A stretch of DNA of 64,000 nt from Streptacidiphilus neutrinimicus (GCF_000787815.1 NZ_BBPO01000032.1:1-64000); one strand, 5' to 3'; positions 1-9,425 are shown, numbered from the stretch's first letter. Notes: generated by a model not told the origin, from the sequence alone. A program made the numbers and translations.

Positions 1-246
1 GGCCCAGGACCTGCCGGCCGACAGCAGCCGGCCGCACCATCCGGCCCGGTCAGACCAGCGCTCCCGCCGCCCCAGAACGTCAGGCCGCCGCATGCCGCTG
101 CGGCCACGCCCCCGGCGGGACCACCGCCCTCCAGCCTGCCGCCTGCTCGCCGGGCGCTGCCGCCCGCGACACCGCGCCCCGCCCTGCCCGCGCCCCCGCT
201 GCCCGGCGGACCGAAACCCCGCCCCAATCGAAAAGGGAGGCCATGA
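1..246 (+). CDS. C-terminal tail of an upstream protein, proline/alanine-rich (5' partial)
   Basis: Frame 1 is open from the left edge to a TGA at 244-246 and codes for about 81 residues. It is very rich in Pro and Ala with scattered Arg and Gln, and there is no recognisable fold. The stop lies 3 bases before the GTG of the PrgI-like gene, and the GGGAGG ribosome site of that gene sits inside this tail, which suggests one operon. In actinobacterial conjugation clusters the gene before prgI is usually a multi-membrane TrbL/VirB6-like protein with a low-complexity C terminus, so that is the likely identity, by inference from position only. Biased composition can also give open frames by chance. 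Confidence 0.5.
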   Translation, partial: GPGPAGRQQPAAPSGPVRPALPPPQNVRPPHAAAATPPAGPPPSSLPPARRALPPATPRPALPAPPLPGGPKPRPNRKGRP

Positions 247-249
247 CCC

Positions 250-1158
250 GTGAGCCGCCGCGACACGGAACCCGACACACACGACACGCTGCTGAGACTC
301 CCCGCCGACGTCGAACAGAGCGACCGCCTGGTCGCCAACCTGACCGCCCGACAACTCGTGCAACTCGCCGCCGCCGCAATCCTGCTGTGGTTCGGCTGGC
401 AGATCAGCAGGCCCCTGCCGTGGACGGCCTTCGCCGTCTTCGGTCTCCCGGTCACCGGGGTCACGGTCGCGATCGTGCTCGGGCGCAGGGACGGGCTCGG
501 CATGGACCGCTGGCTCGCCGGCGCCGTCCGACACCTGCGCAGGCCGAGGCACCTCCTGCCCGCACCGCTGGCCGCGCCGCCGCCGGGCGTGGCGGAACTC
601 CCGCTGCCGGTCACGGGCATCGACGCCGAGGGAGTTCTCGCCCTGCACGAGGGCTGCGCGGTGCTCACCCGAACCGGGACCGTGAACTTCGCCCTGCGCA
701 CCACGGGCGAGCAGCAGGCCCTCGTGGCCGGTGTCGGCAGGTGGCTCAACGCCCTGACCGGACCGGCGCAGATCCTCGTCCGTTCCCGCCGTCTCGACCT
801 CGCCCCGCTGGCCGCCCACCTGCGGGAGCAAGCACCCACCCTGCCCCATCCACTGCTGGAGGACGCCGCACTGGAACACGCCGACTTCCTCGCCTGGTTG
901 GAGGCCGAGCGGGACCTGCTCACCCGCGACGTCCTCGTCGCCCACCGCGAGCCGACGTCGGATGAGGCGGCCCGGCTGCGGGCCCTGCGCCGCGCTCACG
1001 AGAGCGGATCCCTCCTCGCCGCCGCCGAGGTCGACGTCCGCGTGCTCGACGCGCACCACTGCTGGTCGGTGCTGGGCGCCGCCTGCGACGGCACCGCCCC
1101 GCCCCATCCCCGACCGGCTCTGCCGGGCGACACCGTCACCCACGAAGGAGGGCGATGA
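250..1158 (+). CDS. PrgI-family membrane protein of a type IV secretion/conjugation system (SCO6880-like)
   Basis: A 302-residue protein with two adjacent hydrophobic segments near the N terminus (about residues 36-52 and 57-76), separated by a short polar turn, followed by a soluble domain. This is the usual layout of the PrgI family, whose genes precede virB4 in Gram-positive and actinobacterial secretion loci. It is expected to anchor the translocation machine in the cytoplasmic membrane. The GTG start at 250 has a GGGAGG ribosome site 9 bases upstream. The 3' end overlaps the virB4 start by 4 bases, so the two are translationally coupled. The C-terminal 200 residues are not recognised beyond belonging to this family. 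Confidence 0.75.
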   Translation: MSRRDTEPDTHDTLLRLPADVEQSDRLVANLTARQLVQLAAAAILLWFGWQISRPLPWTAFAVFGLPVTGVTVAIVLGRRDGLGMDRWLAGAVRHLRRPRHLLPAPLAAPPPGVAELPLPVTGIDAEGVLALHEGCAVLTRTGTVNFALRTTGEQQALVAGVGRWLNALTGPAQILVRSRRLDLAPLAAHLREQAPTLPHPLLEDAALEHADFLAWLEAERDLLTRDVLVAHREPTSDEAARLRALRRAHESGSLLAAAEVDVRVLDAHHCWSVLGAACDGTAPPHPRPALPGDTVTHEGGR

Positions 1159-2918
1159 CCACCGGACTCGTGCAGCTCCTCCGCTCCGGTTCCCCACGCC
1201 CGGGGGCGCCAGGACTCGGCCCGGACAGCGTGCAGGTCGAGGCGCGACGCCTCAGCGTCGGCGACCAGGTCGCCGCCACGCTGATCGTGACCGGCTACCC
1301 GGCCGAGGTCGCACCAGGATGGCTCGATCCGCTCCTCGCCTATCCCGGCCGCCTCGACGTCTCGCTGCACATCACCCCCGTGCCCCAGCAAGTCGCGGCC
1401 GACCGGCTGCGCCGGCAACGCGCCCGCCTGGAGTCCCACCGCCGAACCGCCTTGCGCGACGGCCGCCTGGACGACCCCGACACCGAAGCAGCCGCCATCG
1501 ACGCCGCAGAGCTCGCATGGCGGATCGCCCGGGGCGAGGGAAAGCTGTTCAGGACCGGCTTGTACCTCACCGTCTATGCACTCGGCCCCGACGAGCTCGC
1601 CGACGAGGTCTCGGCCGTCCGCGCGCTCGCCGAGTCCATGCTCCTGCGGGTCCACCCCGCCACCTGGCGCGCCCTGGAGGGCTGGACCACCTGCCTGCCG
1701 CTCGGCACCGACCAGTTGCAGGTGACCCGCACCTTCGACACCGCCGCCCTCGCGTCGGCGTTCCCTTTCGCCTCACCCGAACTGCCGACCGCCGCCGAAG
1801 GCGACGCGGTGACGGGGGTGCTGTACGGGGTCACGGCCGGCGCCACCGGGGCGCTGGTGTGGGACCGGTGGCGCCAGGACAACCACAACTCCGTCACCCT
1901 CGCCCGCTCCGGCGCCGGAAAGTCCTACCTGACCAAACTCGACGTCCTGCGCTCCCTCTACCAAGGCGTCGAGATCCACGTCGTCGATCCGGAAGACGAG
2001 TACACGGGCCTGGCCGACGCGGTCGGCGGCACCCTGGTACGGCTCGGCGCGCCAGACGTCCGGCTCAACCCACTCGACCTCGTCGCCGAGGACGGTCCCG
2101 AAGCCCTGACCCGCCGAGCACTGTTCACCCACACGTTCCTCCAAGTGCTGCTCGGCACACCCTTCACCGGCGCGGAGAAAGCGCTGCTGGACAAAGCGAT
2201 CCTCGCCGCCTACCGCCGGCGCGGCATCACCACCGACCCGCGCACCCACACCCGCCCGGCGCCGCTGCTCGCCGACCTGGCCGACGCGCTGGCCGGACTC
2301 CCGGATCCGTCCGCCACCGCCCTTGCCGACCGGCTCGCCCCGTACACCACGGGCTCGCACCGTCAGCTCTTCGACGCCCCCACCACCGGCCGACCGGGTG
2401 GTCATCTCACCGTCTACAGCCTGCGCGACCTGCCCGACGAGCTCGCCGCCGCGGGCACCCTGCTCGCCCTGGACCGGATCTGGCGGACCGTCAGCACCCC
2501 TCAGGGGGTGCGCCGGCGTCTGGTCGTCGTCGACGAGGCGTGGCTGCTCATGCGCGACGGCGAGGGCGCCCGGTTCCTGTTCAAGATGGCGAAGGCCGCC
2601 CGCAAGTACCGCGCGGGCCTCGCGGTGGTCACCCAGGACGCCGCGGACCTGTTGTCCACAGACCTGGGGAAGGCGGTTGTGGCCAACGCGGCCACGCAGA
2701 TCCTGCTTCGGCAGGCTCCGCAGGCGATCGACGTGGTTGCCGAAGCGTTCGGGCTCTCGGCGGGGGAGGCCGCCTACCTGCTCGCAGCCCAGCGCGGTGA
2801 AGCGCTGCTGTGCGCGGGGCCCGGCCGTCGGGCCGCGTTCCGCAGCGTCGCCTCCGCGCGGGAAGAGGAACTCATCACCACCGGAATCGACCACAACGAC
2901 ACCAGGGACGGACGATGA
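1155..2918 (+). CDS. VirB4/TraC-like conjugation ATPase
   Basis: A 587-residue ATPase expected to energise substrate transfer or pilus/channel assembly at the inner face of the membrane. A Walker A motif (SGAGKSYL) lies near residue 252 and a Walker B (VVVDEAWLLM) near 456. Between them is the HVVDPEDEYTGL stretch typical of VirB4/HerA-like ATPases. The N-terminal third is the variable VirB4 domain. The length is normal for the actinobacterial form. The start overlaps the stop of the PrgI-like gene, and the stop overlaps the start of the coupling protein (ATGA at 2915-2918), so these genes form one translationally coupled operon. Confidence 0.9.
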   Translation: MTTGLVQLLRSGSPRPGAPGLGPDSVQVEARRLSVGDQVAATLIVTGYPAEVAPGWLDPLLAYPGRLDVSLHITPVPQQVAADRLRRQRARLESHRRTALRDGRLDDPDTEAAAIDAAELAWRIARGEGKLFRTGLYLTVYALGPDELADEVSAVRALAESMLLRVHPATWRALEGWTTCLPLGTDQLQVTRTFDTAALASAFPFASPELPTAAEGDAVTGVLYGVTAGATGALVWDRWRQDNHNSVTLARSGAGKSYLTKLDVLRSLYQGVEIHVVDPEDEYTGLADAVGGTLVRLGAPDVRLNPLDLVAEDGPEALTRRALFTHTFLQVLLGTPFTGAEKALLDKAILAAYRRRGITTDPRTHTRPAPLLADLADALAGLPDPSATALADRLAPYTTGSHRQLFDAPTTGRPGGHLTVYSLRDLPDELAAAGTLLALDRIWRTVSTPQGVRRRLVVVDEAWLLMRDGEGARFLFKMAKAARKYRAGLAVVTQDAADLLSTDLGKAVVANAATQILLRQAPQAIDVVAEAFGLSAGEAAYLLAAQRGEALLCAGPGRRAAFRSVASAREEELITTGIDHNDTRDGR

Positions 2919-5314
2919 CCGCTGGAACCGGCGGCGTTCTCGGCCGCTTCCTTCTCGACCCCACTTCCCCGCTCACCACGGTGGCCGGCCTGGCGGCGAG
3001 CGACTGGATGCCCGTGCTCGCCGCGGTGACCGGCGCTGTCGGCACGGCCGCGGCGGGAGTCGTGCTGTGGCACCGGGCCGGCCAGCGCAGGCTGACAGGC
3101 CGAGGGCACAGCCTGGAGATCCTCGTCCCGGCCGGCGTCGACGCTGCCGGTGCCAACGCGCTGTGGGCGCACCTGCGCGGACTTCTGCGCCCCTGGTGGC
3201 GACGGCTGCTCGGTGAGCAGCCGCACCTCGCCTTCGAGTACCTGTTCACCGCGTCCGGACTGAGCCTGCGCCTGTGGGCACCGGGCGTCGTCCCGCTCGC
3301 ACTGCTGCAACGGGCGGTGGAAGCGGCCTGGCCCGGCGCTCACACCCATCCGGTCCCCGCTCCCTCCGCCGGGCTGGGGCTGGCGCCGGTGGCGAGCGGG
3401 GGACGGCTGCGACTCGCCCGTCCGGACATCTGGCCGATCGAGCACCGCCACGACGCCGACCCGCTGCGCGCGCTCCTCGGCGCGGGCCAGAACCTCGACG
3501 ACGGGGAACAGATCACGGTCCAGATCCTGGCCCGGCCGGCCACCGGGCTCCGCCTCCGGCGAGCGAAGCGCAAACTGCGGGCGCTCCACCAGGGCAGCGA
3601 CGAACCGGCTCGCCCAGGTCGGGTCTTCGACCTGCTCACCCACCGCGCCCAGCGCGGCACCGCCACCCGGCGCGACCCCGAACGCGCCGACCAGCTCCGC
3701 GCGGCCCTCACCAAGACCGCAGCGCCGCTGTGGGACACCGCGGTCCGCTACGCCGTCATCCGCACGTCGGCCGAGGAGACCGAAGCGGCAAGCGAGACGG
3801 ACCGGCGTGTGCGGGGGCGTGCCCACCAGGTCGCCTCGGCCTTCGCCGTGTACGCGGGCCGCAACTGGTACGCCCGCCACCGCCTCCGCCAGCCGGAGCG
3901 TGCACTCGCACGCCGTCACTTCCCGCTGCGCGGCGACCTCCTGTCCGTGCCCGAACTCGCAGCCATCGCCCACCTGCCCCTGGACCCGGCAGCGCCCGGG
4001 GTCACCCGGGCAGGCGCCCGCTCCGTCCTCCCGCCGGCCCGCACCCCCGAACCCGGACCGGACAGCAAGCCGCTCGGTCGAGCCGACCTGGGCCCGCCCC
4101 GCAGGATCGGACTCCGCGTCTCCGACGGGCGGCACCACCTCCACGTCATGGGCGCCACCGGCTCCGGCAAGTCGACCCTGCTCGCCAACCTCATCCTCGC
4201 CGACGCCGAAGCCGGCCGCGGCGCCCTCGTCGTCGACCCCAAAGGCGACCTGGTCCTCGACATCCTCGCCCGGCTCCCCGAACACGCCCTTACCCGCACC
4301 GTCGTCCTCGACCCCGCCGACACCGCCAAACCCCCGCGCCTGAACGTCCTGGAGGCCGGCACCGACGACGCGGACGTGGTTGTGGACAACCTGGTCGGCA
4401 TCTTCCGCCGCATCTTCACCGCGTTCTGGGGCCCGCGCACCGACGACGTCATGCGCGCCGCCTGCCTCACCCTCATCCACACCCGCCTCCCCGGACAACC
4501 GGTCACCCTGGCCGACATCCCGCTCCTGCTCACCTCCGCCGCGATGCGCCGCCGCACCGTCGCCCGTCTCGACCCGCACGAGAAGACCCTGCGCGGCTTC
4601 TGGAGCTGGTACGAGCAACTGTCCGAACCCACCAGGGCCAGCATCACTGGCCCGCTGATGAACAAGCTCCGCGCGTTCCTCCTTCGCACCTTCGTCTCCG
4701 ACACCATCGCCGCCGGCGCGTCCACCTTCGACCTGGCGGACGTACTCGACGGCGGCATCGCCCTGGTCCGCCTGCCCAAGGGCGTCCTCGGCGAGGAGAC
4801 CGCCCGGCTGCTCGGCTCCTTCGTCGTCGCCAAGACCTGGCAGGCCGCCGCCCGCCGCGCCGCGACCGGAGAGCACACCCGCAAAGACGCGACCTTGGTG
4901 CTGGACGAGTGCCACAACTTCCTCACCCTGCCCTACCCGCTGGAAGACATGCTCGCCGAGGCACGCGGCTACCGGCTCTCCCTGGTCCTGGCCCACCAGA
5001 ACCAGGCCCAGCTCCCCGCGGATCTGCGTGAAGGCATCTCCGCCAACGCCCGCAACAAGATCTTCTTCAACTGCTCGCCGGAGGACGCCCGCCAACTCGA
5101 GCGGCACGTCACCCCGTTCCTCGCGGCGCACGACCTCGCCCACCTCGGCGCGTTCCAGGCAGCCGCCCGCCTGGTCGTCCACGCCGCCGACCAGCCCGCG
5201 TTCACCCTCGCCACGCGCCCGCTGCCCGCCCCGATCGCGGGCCGCGAGTTCCAGGCCCGAGCCGCCTCCCGACGCAACTTCGGACCCAACGCACCCACCA
5301 GCCCCCGCCACTGA
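2915..5314 (+). CDS. VirD4/TraG-type coupling ATPase (type IV secretory DNA transfer protein)
   Basis: A 799-residue protein. The ATG at 2915 is chosen because it overlaps the virB4 stop; an in-frame upstream ATG at 2810 would lie inside virB4. A hydrophobic segment at about residues 20-47 probably anchors it in the membrane. The ATPase core has a Walker A (GATGSGKSTLLANL) near residue 411, a VDPKGDL motif near 440 and a Walker B-like LVLDECHNF near 662, followed by AHQNQAQL, the sensor-like segment of TraG/VirD4 proteins. Family role: it recruits DNA or protein substrates and pumps them into the secretion channel. No relaxase is visible in the window, so the substrate is unknown. Confidence 0.85.
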   Translation: MTAGTGGVLGRFLLDPTSPLTTVAGLAASDWMPVLAAVTGAVGTAAAGVVLWHRAGQRRLTGRGHSLEILVPAGVDAAGANALWAHLRGLLRPWWRRLLGEQPHLAFEYLFTASGLSLRLWAPGVVPLALLQRAVEAAWPGAHTHPVPAPSAGLGLAPVASGGRLRLARPDIWPIEHRHDADPLRALLGAGQNLDDGEQITVQILARPATGLRLRRAKRKLRALHQGSDEPARPGRVFDLLTHRAQRGTATRRDPERADQLRAALTKTAAPLWDTAVRYAVIRTSAEETEAASETDRRVRGRAHQVASAFAVYAGRNWYARHRLRQPERALARRHFPLRGDLLSVPELAAIAHLPLDPAAPGVTRAGARSVLPPARTPEPGPDSKPLGRADLGPPRRIGLRVSDGRHHLHVMGATGSGKSTLLANLILADAEAGRGALVVDPKGDLVLDILARLPEHALTRTVVLDPADTAKPPRLNVLEAGTDDADVVVDNLVGIFRRIFTAFWGPRTDDVMRAACLTLIHTRLPGQPVTLADIPLLLTSAAMRRRTVARLDPHEKTLRGFWSWYEQLSEPTRASITGPLMNKLRAFLLRTFVSDTIAAGASTFDLADVLDGGIALVRLPKGVLGEETARLLGSFVVAKTWQAAARRAATGEHTRKDATLVLDECHNFLTLPYPLEDMLAEARGYRLSLVLAHQNQAQLPADLREGISANARNKIFFNCSPEDARQLERHVTPFLAAHDLAHLGAFQAAARLVVHAADQPAFTLATRPLPAPIAGREFQARAASRRNFGPNAPTSPRH

Positions 5315-5326
5315 AGGAGCCGGAAC

Positions 5327-6334
5327 ATGACGACGCGGCGCAATCCCGCACCCGCACCCCTGCTCCGAGGGGGACCCCGGCCCGTCCCGGCCTCCGCCCG
5401 TGGCGTACGGGCGGGACGCAGGCGGACGGCCCTGGCCGAGCTGATGCCCCGGCTCACCGACCGCGACGTCTGGCTCCTGGAGATGCTCGCCGAGCACACC
5501 GTCCTCACCTCCGCCCACGTCAACGCCCTGTGGAACAACAGCCTGCGCAACACCAACCGCCGCCTGCTCACCCTCTACCGCCTCGGACTGCTCGACTCCT
5601 TCCGTCCCCGCACCGCCCGCGGCGCCGCCCCCGAGCACTACCTCCTCGCCTGCGACGGCGCCGGCATCCTCGCCGCCCGCCACGCCACCACCCCCGCGGC
5701 GCTGGGCTGGAGCCCCGACCTGATCACCCGCACCGGGTACTCACCCACCCTCGCCCACGACCTCGGCGCCACCACCTTCTTCACCACCCTCGCCTCCGCC
5801 TCCCGCACCCGCGCCCACCACGGGCTCCTCGACGCCTGGTGGTCCGAGCAACGGTGCGCCCGCGTCTGGGGCGACCTGGTCCGGCCCGACGCCCACGGCC
5901 GGCTCACCCGTGGCGACGGCGGCACCGTCGGGTTCTTCCTGGAGTACGACACCGGAACCGAACCCCACGCCCGACTCGCCACCAAGCTCGACGCCTACGC
6001 CGACGCCGCCCCGGCCCTCGGCGGCCGCCCCCTCGTGCTCTTCACCCTCCCGAGCAGCCGCCGGGAAGCCCACCTCCACGAACGCCTCGCCGGGTACCCC
6101 GCCCTCCACGCCATTGACGTCGCCACCACGGCCCGCGACCACATCCCGCCCGCAGGAACGACCCACGACCCGCTCGGCCCCGTCTGGCTCCTCCTGGGAC
6201 GCCCAGCCCACCGCCAACTCCTCGCCCAACTCCCCACCGAGCACTTCGAGGCAGCACAGCGCCGCGACGCCGCCGCAGCACTCGCCGGGCCGCCCGCACC
6301 CCACCCGCTCACGTACGACCTGCGGGGCCTGTAG
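5327..6334 (+). CDS. Replication-relaxation family protein
   Basis: A 335-residue protein with an N-terminal winged-helix region (about residues 40-85: LTDRDVWLLEMLAEHTVLTS followed by an NRRLLTLYRLGLLD stretch), as in the replication-relaxation family found in actinobacterial plasmids and integrative elements. The rest contains a conserved alpha/beta region (FFLEYDTGTE, about 203-212, then LVLFTLPSSRREAHL). The family name comes from association with conjugative replication; the exact activity is unproven, though the FLEYDTGTE segment recalls nuclease-like folds. A GGAG-type ribosome site lies 8 bases before the ATG, and the gene is 12 bases after the coupling protein, so it belongs to the same operon. 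Confidence 0.8.
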   Translation: MTTRRNPAPAPLLRGGPRPVPASARGVRAGRRRTALAELMPRLTDRDVWLLEMLAEHTVLTSAHVNALWNNSLRNTNRRLLTLYRLGLLDSFRPRTARGAAPEHYLLACDGAGILAARHATTPAALGWSPDLITRTGYSPTLAHDLGATTFFTTLASASRTRAHHGLLDAWWSEQRCARVWGDLVRPDAHGRLTRGDGGTVGFFLEYDTGTEPHARLATKLDAYADAAPALGGRPLVLFTLPSSRREAHLHERLAGYPALHAIDVATTARDHIPPAGTTHDPLGPVWLLLGRPAHRQLLAQLPTEHFEAAQRRDAAAALAGPPAPHPLTYDLRGL

Positions 6335-6340
6335 GCACCC

Positions 6341-7291
6341 GTGTCGACCAGCTCCGCACCTGTCCGCGCCGCAGTCGGGGGAACCCTTGGCTGCGGCGCG
6401 GGCCTCATCCTGGCCGTCGCAGCAACCGTCACCGCCTGCCTCGTCGCGCTCGCCACGATGGCGACCGGCGGCCTCCTCGCCCCGGACGCCGCCGCACCCG
6501 GCCGCACGGCCCTCGCGGACATCCCCTCCGGCATGCTGACGCTCTACCAGCAAGCCGCCGCCTCGTGCCCCGGCCTGCCCTGGAGCGTCCTCGCGGCCAT
6601 CGGCAAGGTCGAATCCGACCACGGCCGGGCCAAGGACCAGATCTCCAGCGCCGGAGCCCTCGGGCCCATGCAGTTCCTGCCCGCCACCTTCGCCGCCTAC
6701 GACCACCCGGTCCCATCCGGCGGCGCCAACCCGCCCACGCCCTGGGACCCCACCGACGCCGTCTGGGCCGCAGCCCGGCTGCTCTGCGCGAACGGCGCCC
6801 GCGGCGGCAAGGACATCCCCGGTGCGATCTACCAGTACAACCACGACCACACCTACGTGACCCAAGTCCTCGACATCGCCCGCGGCTACGCCGCGGCATC
6901 CCCGGCCGCCGGTGCTCCCGGTCCCGCAGCCGCCCGAGCGGTCGCCTACGCCCGCTCCCAACTCGGCGTCCCCTACCAGTGGGGCGCGGAAGCCCCAGGT
7001 CGCGCCTTCGACTGCTCCGGCCTCACTCAGGCCGCCTACGCCGCCGCCGGCATCCAACTCCCACGCACCGCACAACAGCAGTACGACCACGGACCCGACC
7101 TTCCACGCGGATCCGCCATCCAGCCCGGCGATCTCGTCTTCTTCGGCGCGGACACGGCCCACATCGTCCACGTCGGCATCGCCACCTCACCCACCGACAT
7201 GATCGATGCTCCGCACACGGGGGCCCTCACCCGTCTCGAACGGATCGGAGTCGACCTGATCGGCGAGACCAGACCGGCGGGCAGACCATGA
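6341..7291 (+). CDS. Bifunctional lytic transglycosylase / NlpC-P60 (C40) peptidase
   Basis: A 316-residue cell wall enzyme starting at GTG 6341, 6 bases after the preceding stop. A hydrophobic segment at about residues 15-45 is a signal or anchor. Next comes an SLT-type transglycosylase domain with the catalytic Glu in GKVESDHG and the GALGPMQFLPATF motif. The C-terminal C40 domain has the nucleophile in FDCSGLTQAAY (near residue 225) and the His in HIVHVGIA. Together they would cut glycan strands and peptide stems of peptidoglycan, opening the wall for the secretion channel. It is the VirB1/TrbN-like last gene of the conjugation operon. Confidence 0.9.
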   Translation: MSTSSAPVRAAVGGTLGCGAGLILAVAATVTACLVALATMATGGLLAPDAAAPGRTALADIPSGMLTLYQQAAASCPGLPWSVLAAIGKVESDHGRAKDQISSAGALGPMQFLPATFAAYDHPVPSGGANPPTPWDPTDAVWAAARLLCANGARGGKDIPGAIYQYNHDHTYVTQVLDIARGYAAASPAAGAPGPAAARAVAYARSQLGVPYQWGAEAPGRAFDCSGLTQAAYAAAGIQLPRTAQQQYDHGPDLPRGSAIQPGDLVFFGADTAHIVHVGIATSPTDMIDAPHTGALTRLERIGVDLIGETRPAGRP

Positions 7292-7406
7292 CGACCTGAC
7301 CGGGAGCTGCACGGAGGAACAACGCTGCCGCGCGTCCAGGTGTCCAGCCAGCTGGCACGCTGATGCGGATGCGTGAAATTGGCTCTGACGGGAATTGCGT
7401 GAATGA

Positions 7407-7697
7407 TCAAGGAGCGGTGCCGGTCAGTTTTGCCGAGTGGGCAGGGCTCGTCCGGGTCGGCACAGGTACCGAGTACATCAGGGCGAGGACGACGCACCGT
7501 GCATCGCGACGGTTGCATCCGGTCGATGAGCGGATCTCATCGATGGCCGCGATGATCTTTCCCCTGTGGATGAGTTCCTGAGCACGTTCCTGCACCGCCT
7601 GCGGCACCGGCAGCTGCAGAGCTCTCACGATGTCGGGATCCCAGCCGCTCCTTCGCAAACGCCACGCGCGGAAGCGCCGTCCAATCGTCCATCCCAT
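7407..7697 (-). CDS. Small protein with an L7/L12 C-terminal-like helix-rich segment
   Basis: About 96 residues from the ATG at 7697, which has a GGGGGAG just upstream. A longer in-frame start at 7817 would overlap the preceding gene by 8 bases. The middle contains RGKIIAAIDEIRSSTG, resembling the GKKIxAIKxxREATGLGLxEA pattern of ribosomal protein L7/L12 C-terminal domains and of short Streptomyces proteins that borrow that fold. Function unknown. It lies downstream of, and is probably co-transcribed with, the hypothetical gene at 7810-8325. The reading frame is moderately supported. Confidence 0.5.
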   Translation of the reverse strand: MGWTIGRRFRAWRLRRSGWDPDIVRALQLPVPQAVQERAQELIHRGKIIAAIDEIRSSTGCNRRDARCVVLALMYSVPVPTRTSPAHSAKLTGTAP

Positions 7698-7809
7698 CGC
7701 TCCCCCGAACCCGCGCCGGTACGTCACTTCAGTGGCCGCAGGTGAGGATACGGATGCGAAGGAGCCGGAAGGAAGCCCGGCCGTGAAGCCTCCGCGGGAG
7801 GTCGCGTGG

Positions 7810-8325
7810 TCAGTCATCAGCCGCGACGAAGAGAGTCAGGACCCGCCGATCGTCGTCGATGGCAACGAACTCGTGAAAGTCGATGTGGACACCGCCCCAG
7901 TCGTGGAAGGCGTCACGGCCCAGGTCTCGGAGACGATAGAGGCGGCTGGCCGTGTTCACCGCCGCGAAGAGCGTTGCCTCGAGCGCGTCCTCCAGTGGGC
8001 CTGGAAGGCTGCCGTGCTGATTCGCCCACTCCGTAAGCACATGCGTGGCCTCGGCGCGAGTGACCGGCTGGTAGTCGCCGGGCTTGACCGCGCGAAGCCA
8101 GTAAGGGCCGTGGCGCGTGCCGTCGGGATCGACGCCACCCCCGGCATAGTCGTCGCGGAACTGTTCGTGGGCGACGACAGCGGGCAGCAAGTCGGAGTCC
8201 TTGCTGCCCTGCGGAAAGCGAAAGGACTTCAGGTCGACCCAGCGGAACCCGTGGGCATGACCATCGGGGAAGGGATGGTCTCGAAAGTTCACGAAGGTCA
8301 AGCCAATGAAGTCGAGCTCGGTCAC
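7810..8325 (-). CDS. Conserved hypothetical protein
   Basis: A 171-residue soluble, acidic protein with no signal peptide or membrane segment. It ends in a strand-rich region (FHDWGGVHIDFHEFVAIDD) that looks like a folded domain, but I cannot assign a family. It starts at ATG 8325 and overlaps the alternative long start of the next gene, so the pair is probably an operon. The codon pattern fits the GC-rich third-position bias of the neighbouring genes. No catalytic motif is evident. Confidence 0.65.
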   Translation of the reverse strand: MTELDFIGLTFVNFRDHPFPDGHAHGFRWVDLKSFRFPQGSKDSDLLPAVVAHEQFRDDYAGGGVDPDGTRHGPYWLRAVKPGDYQPVTRAEATHVLTEWANQHGSLPGPLEDALEATLFAAVNTASRLYRLRDLGRDAFHDWGGVHIDFHEFVAIDDDRRVLTLFVAADD

Positions 8326-8421
8326 CGAATCACGCTACCCCGAGGCCGACGACTCTCTGCGACGGCTTCACGGGCTTCCGGCCAAAGCCGATTTCGGCGG
8401 TCGTCATCACCGGCAACTGGC

Positions 8422-9234
8422 TCAGCTGACGTAGCCGTCCACGGTGGGCGAACAGTACGGCCCTCCGAGGTATCGCTCGTCGTACTCGCTTGTGAGCTGC
8501 TCCACTTCGGCTGCGAACACCTCAGCGTCGTCGTGCGGCCGATATCCGATCCGCTCGGCTTCCTCCAGGCTCCACCAGCGCCGGGTGTTGGCCGAGACGC
8601 CCCAGGCGACGACGAAGCCCGGCCGCTCGCAGGCGAGCGCGGCTTCCAGCAATCGGGCGCAGTCGTCGGGGGAGAGCCATGTGGAGAGCGCCCGTGCGGT
8701 CGAAGGAACTTCGGTGCAGGAGCCGATGCGCAGGCAGACCACGTCGAGTCCGTAGCGGTCGTGGTAGAGGCTCCCCAGGGCCTCGCCCGCCGCCTTGCTG
8801 ACGCCGTAGAGGGTGTCGGGCCGCGGGTAGAGGTAGTCCCCGACCTGTCCGCCGTTCTTCGGTTCGAAGCCCACCGCGTGGTTGCTGCTCGCGAACACCA
8901 CCCGGGGCACGCCGGCCCAGCGGGCCGCTTCGAAGACCGTGCGGGTGCCGTGGATGTTCACCTCCAGGATCTGTTCCCAGGGCCGCTCGCAGGCCAAGGC
9001 ACCCAAGTGGATCACGGCATCTACGGCCGCACAGGCTTCGGTCATGCCGTCCAGGTCCGTCACCGACGCCTGCACGATCTCTACGGCCTCGCCTTGGGTT
9101 GCGGCCGGGACGGGAGTCACGTCGAGCAGTCGGAGCACCCGACCCGCCCGTGCCAGGCGAACGCGCATCAGCGTGCCCACTCCACCGGCAGCTCCGGTGA
9201 TCAGCAACCGTTGGACCGAACGCCCTGTGGTCAC
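8422..9234 (-). CDS. NAD-dependent epimerase/dehydratase, uronate dehydrogenase-like
   Basis: A 270-residue extended short-chain dehydrogenase. The GTG at 9234 is preceded by a GGGAG ribosome site; longer in-frame starts add an unlikely 58 residues. The nucleotide-binding loop is TGAAGGVG near residue 14, followed by the IHLGALACE and VVFASSNHAVGF blocks and the catalytic YGVSK (YxxxK). The blocks VCLRIGSC, LSTWLSPDDCARL and WGVSANTRRWW closely follow bacterial uronate dehydrogenases, which oxidise galacturonate or glucuronate to the aldaro-lactone with NAD+. No uronate catabolic neighbours are present, so the substrate is uncertain. Confidence 0.8.
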   Translation of the reverse strand: MTTGRSVQRLLITGAAGGVGTLMRVRLARAGRVLRLLDVTPVPAATQGEAVEIVQASVTDLDGMTEACAAVDAVIHLGALACERPWEQILEVNIHGTRTVFEAARWAGVPRVVFASSNHAVGFEPKNGGQVGDYLYPRPDTLYGVSKAAGEALGSLYHDRYGLDVVCLRIGSCTEVPSTARALSTWLSPDDCARLLEAALACERPGFVVAWGVSANTRRWWSLEEAERIGYRPHDDAEVFAAEVEQLTSEYDERYLGGPYCSPTVDGYVS

Positions 9235-9425
9235 GCGGCACTCCCTTCCCGCTTCCTTCGTGCCACCCGGTGCGCGCGGCACGTTGTCGTCGATTATCTC
9301 GAACACGCTTGACTTGGACGGGGGTTGAGAGCGATCGATGGACCACGACCCGATCAGCGCGGTGGCCACCGCCCGGGTCGCCCGGCCGGGGACCCACGAC
9401 AGCACCACTGCGACCGGAGGTCCCG

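Noticed and set aside
2774-5683. A 969-residue open frame on the minus strand
   Set aside because: It is the antisense shadow of the VirD4-like gene, is Gly/Glu/Val-rich without domains, and arises from third-position GC bias.
5741-7171. A 476-residue minus-strand frame
   Set aside because: Antisense to the replication-relaxation and wall hydrolase genes and of low complexity.
7630-9312. A 560-residue plus-strand frame
   Set aside because: Antisense to three supported minus-strand genes, including the dehydrogenase with its YxxxK motif.
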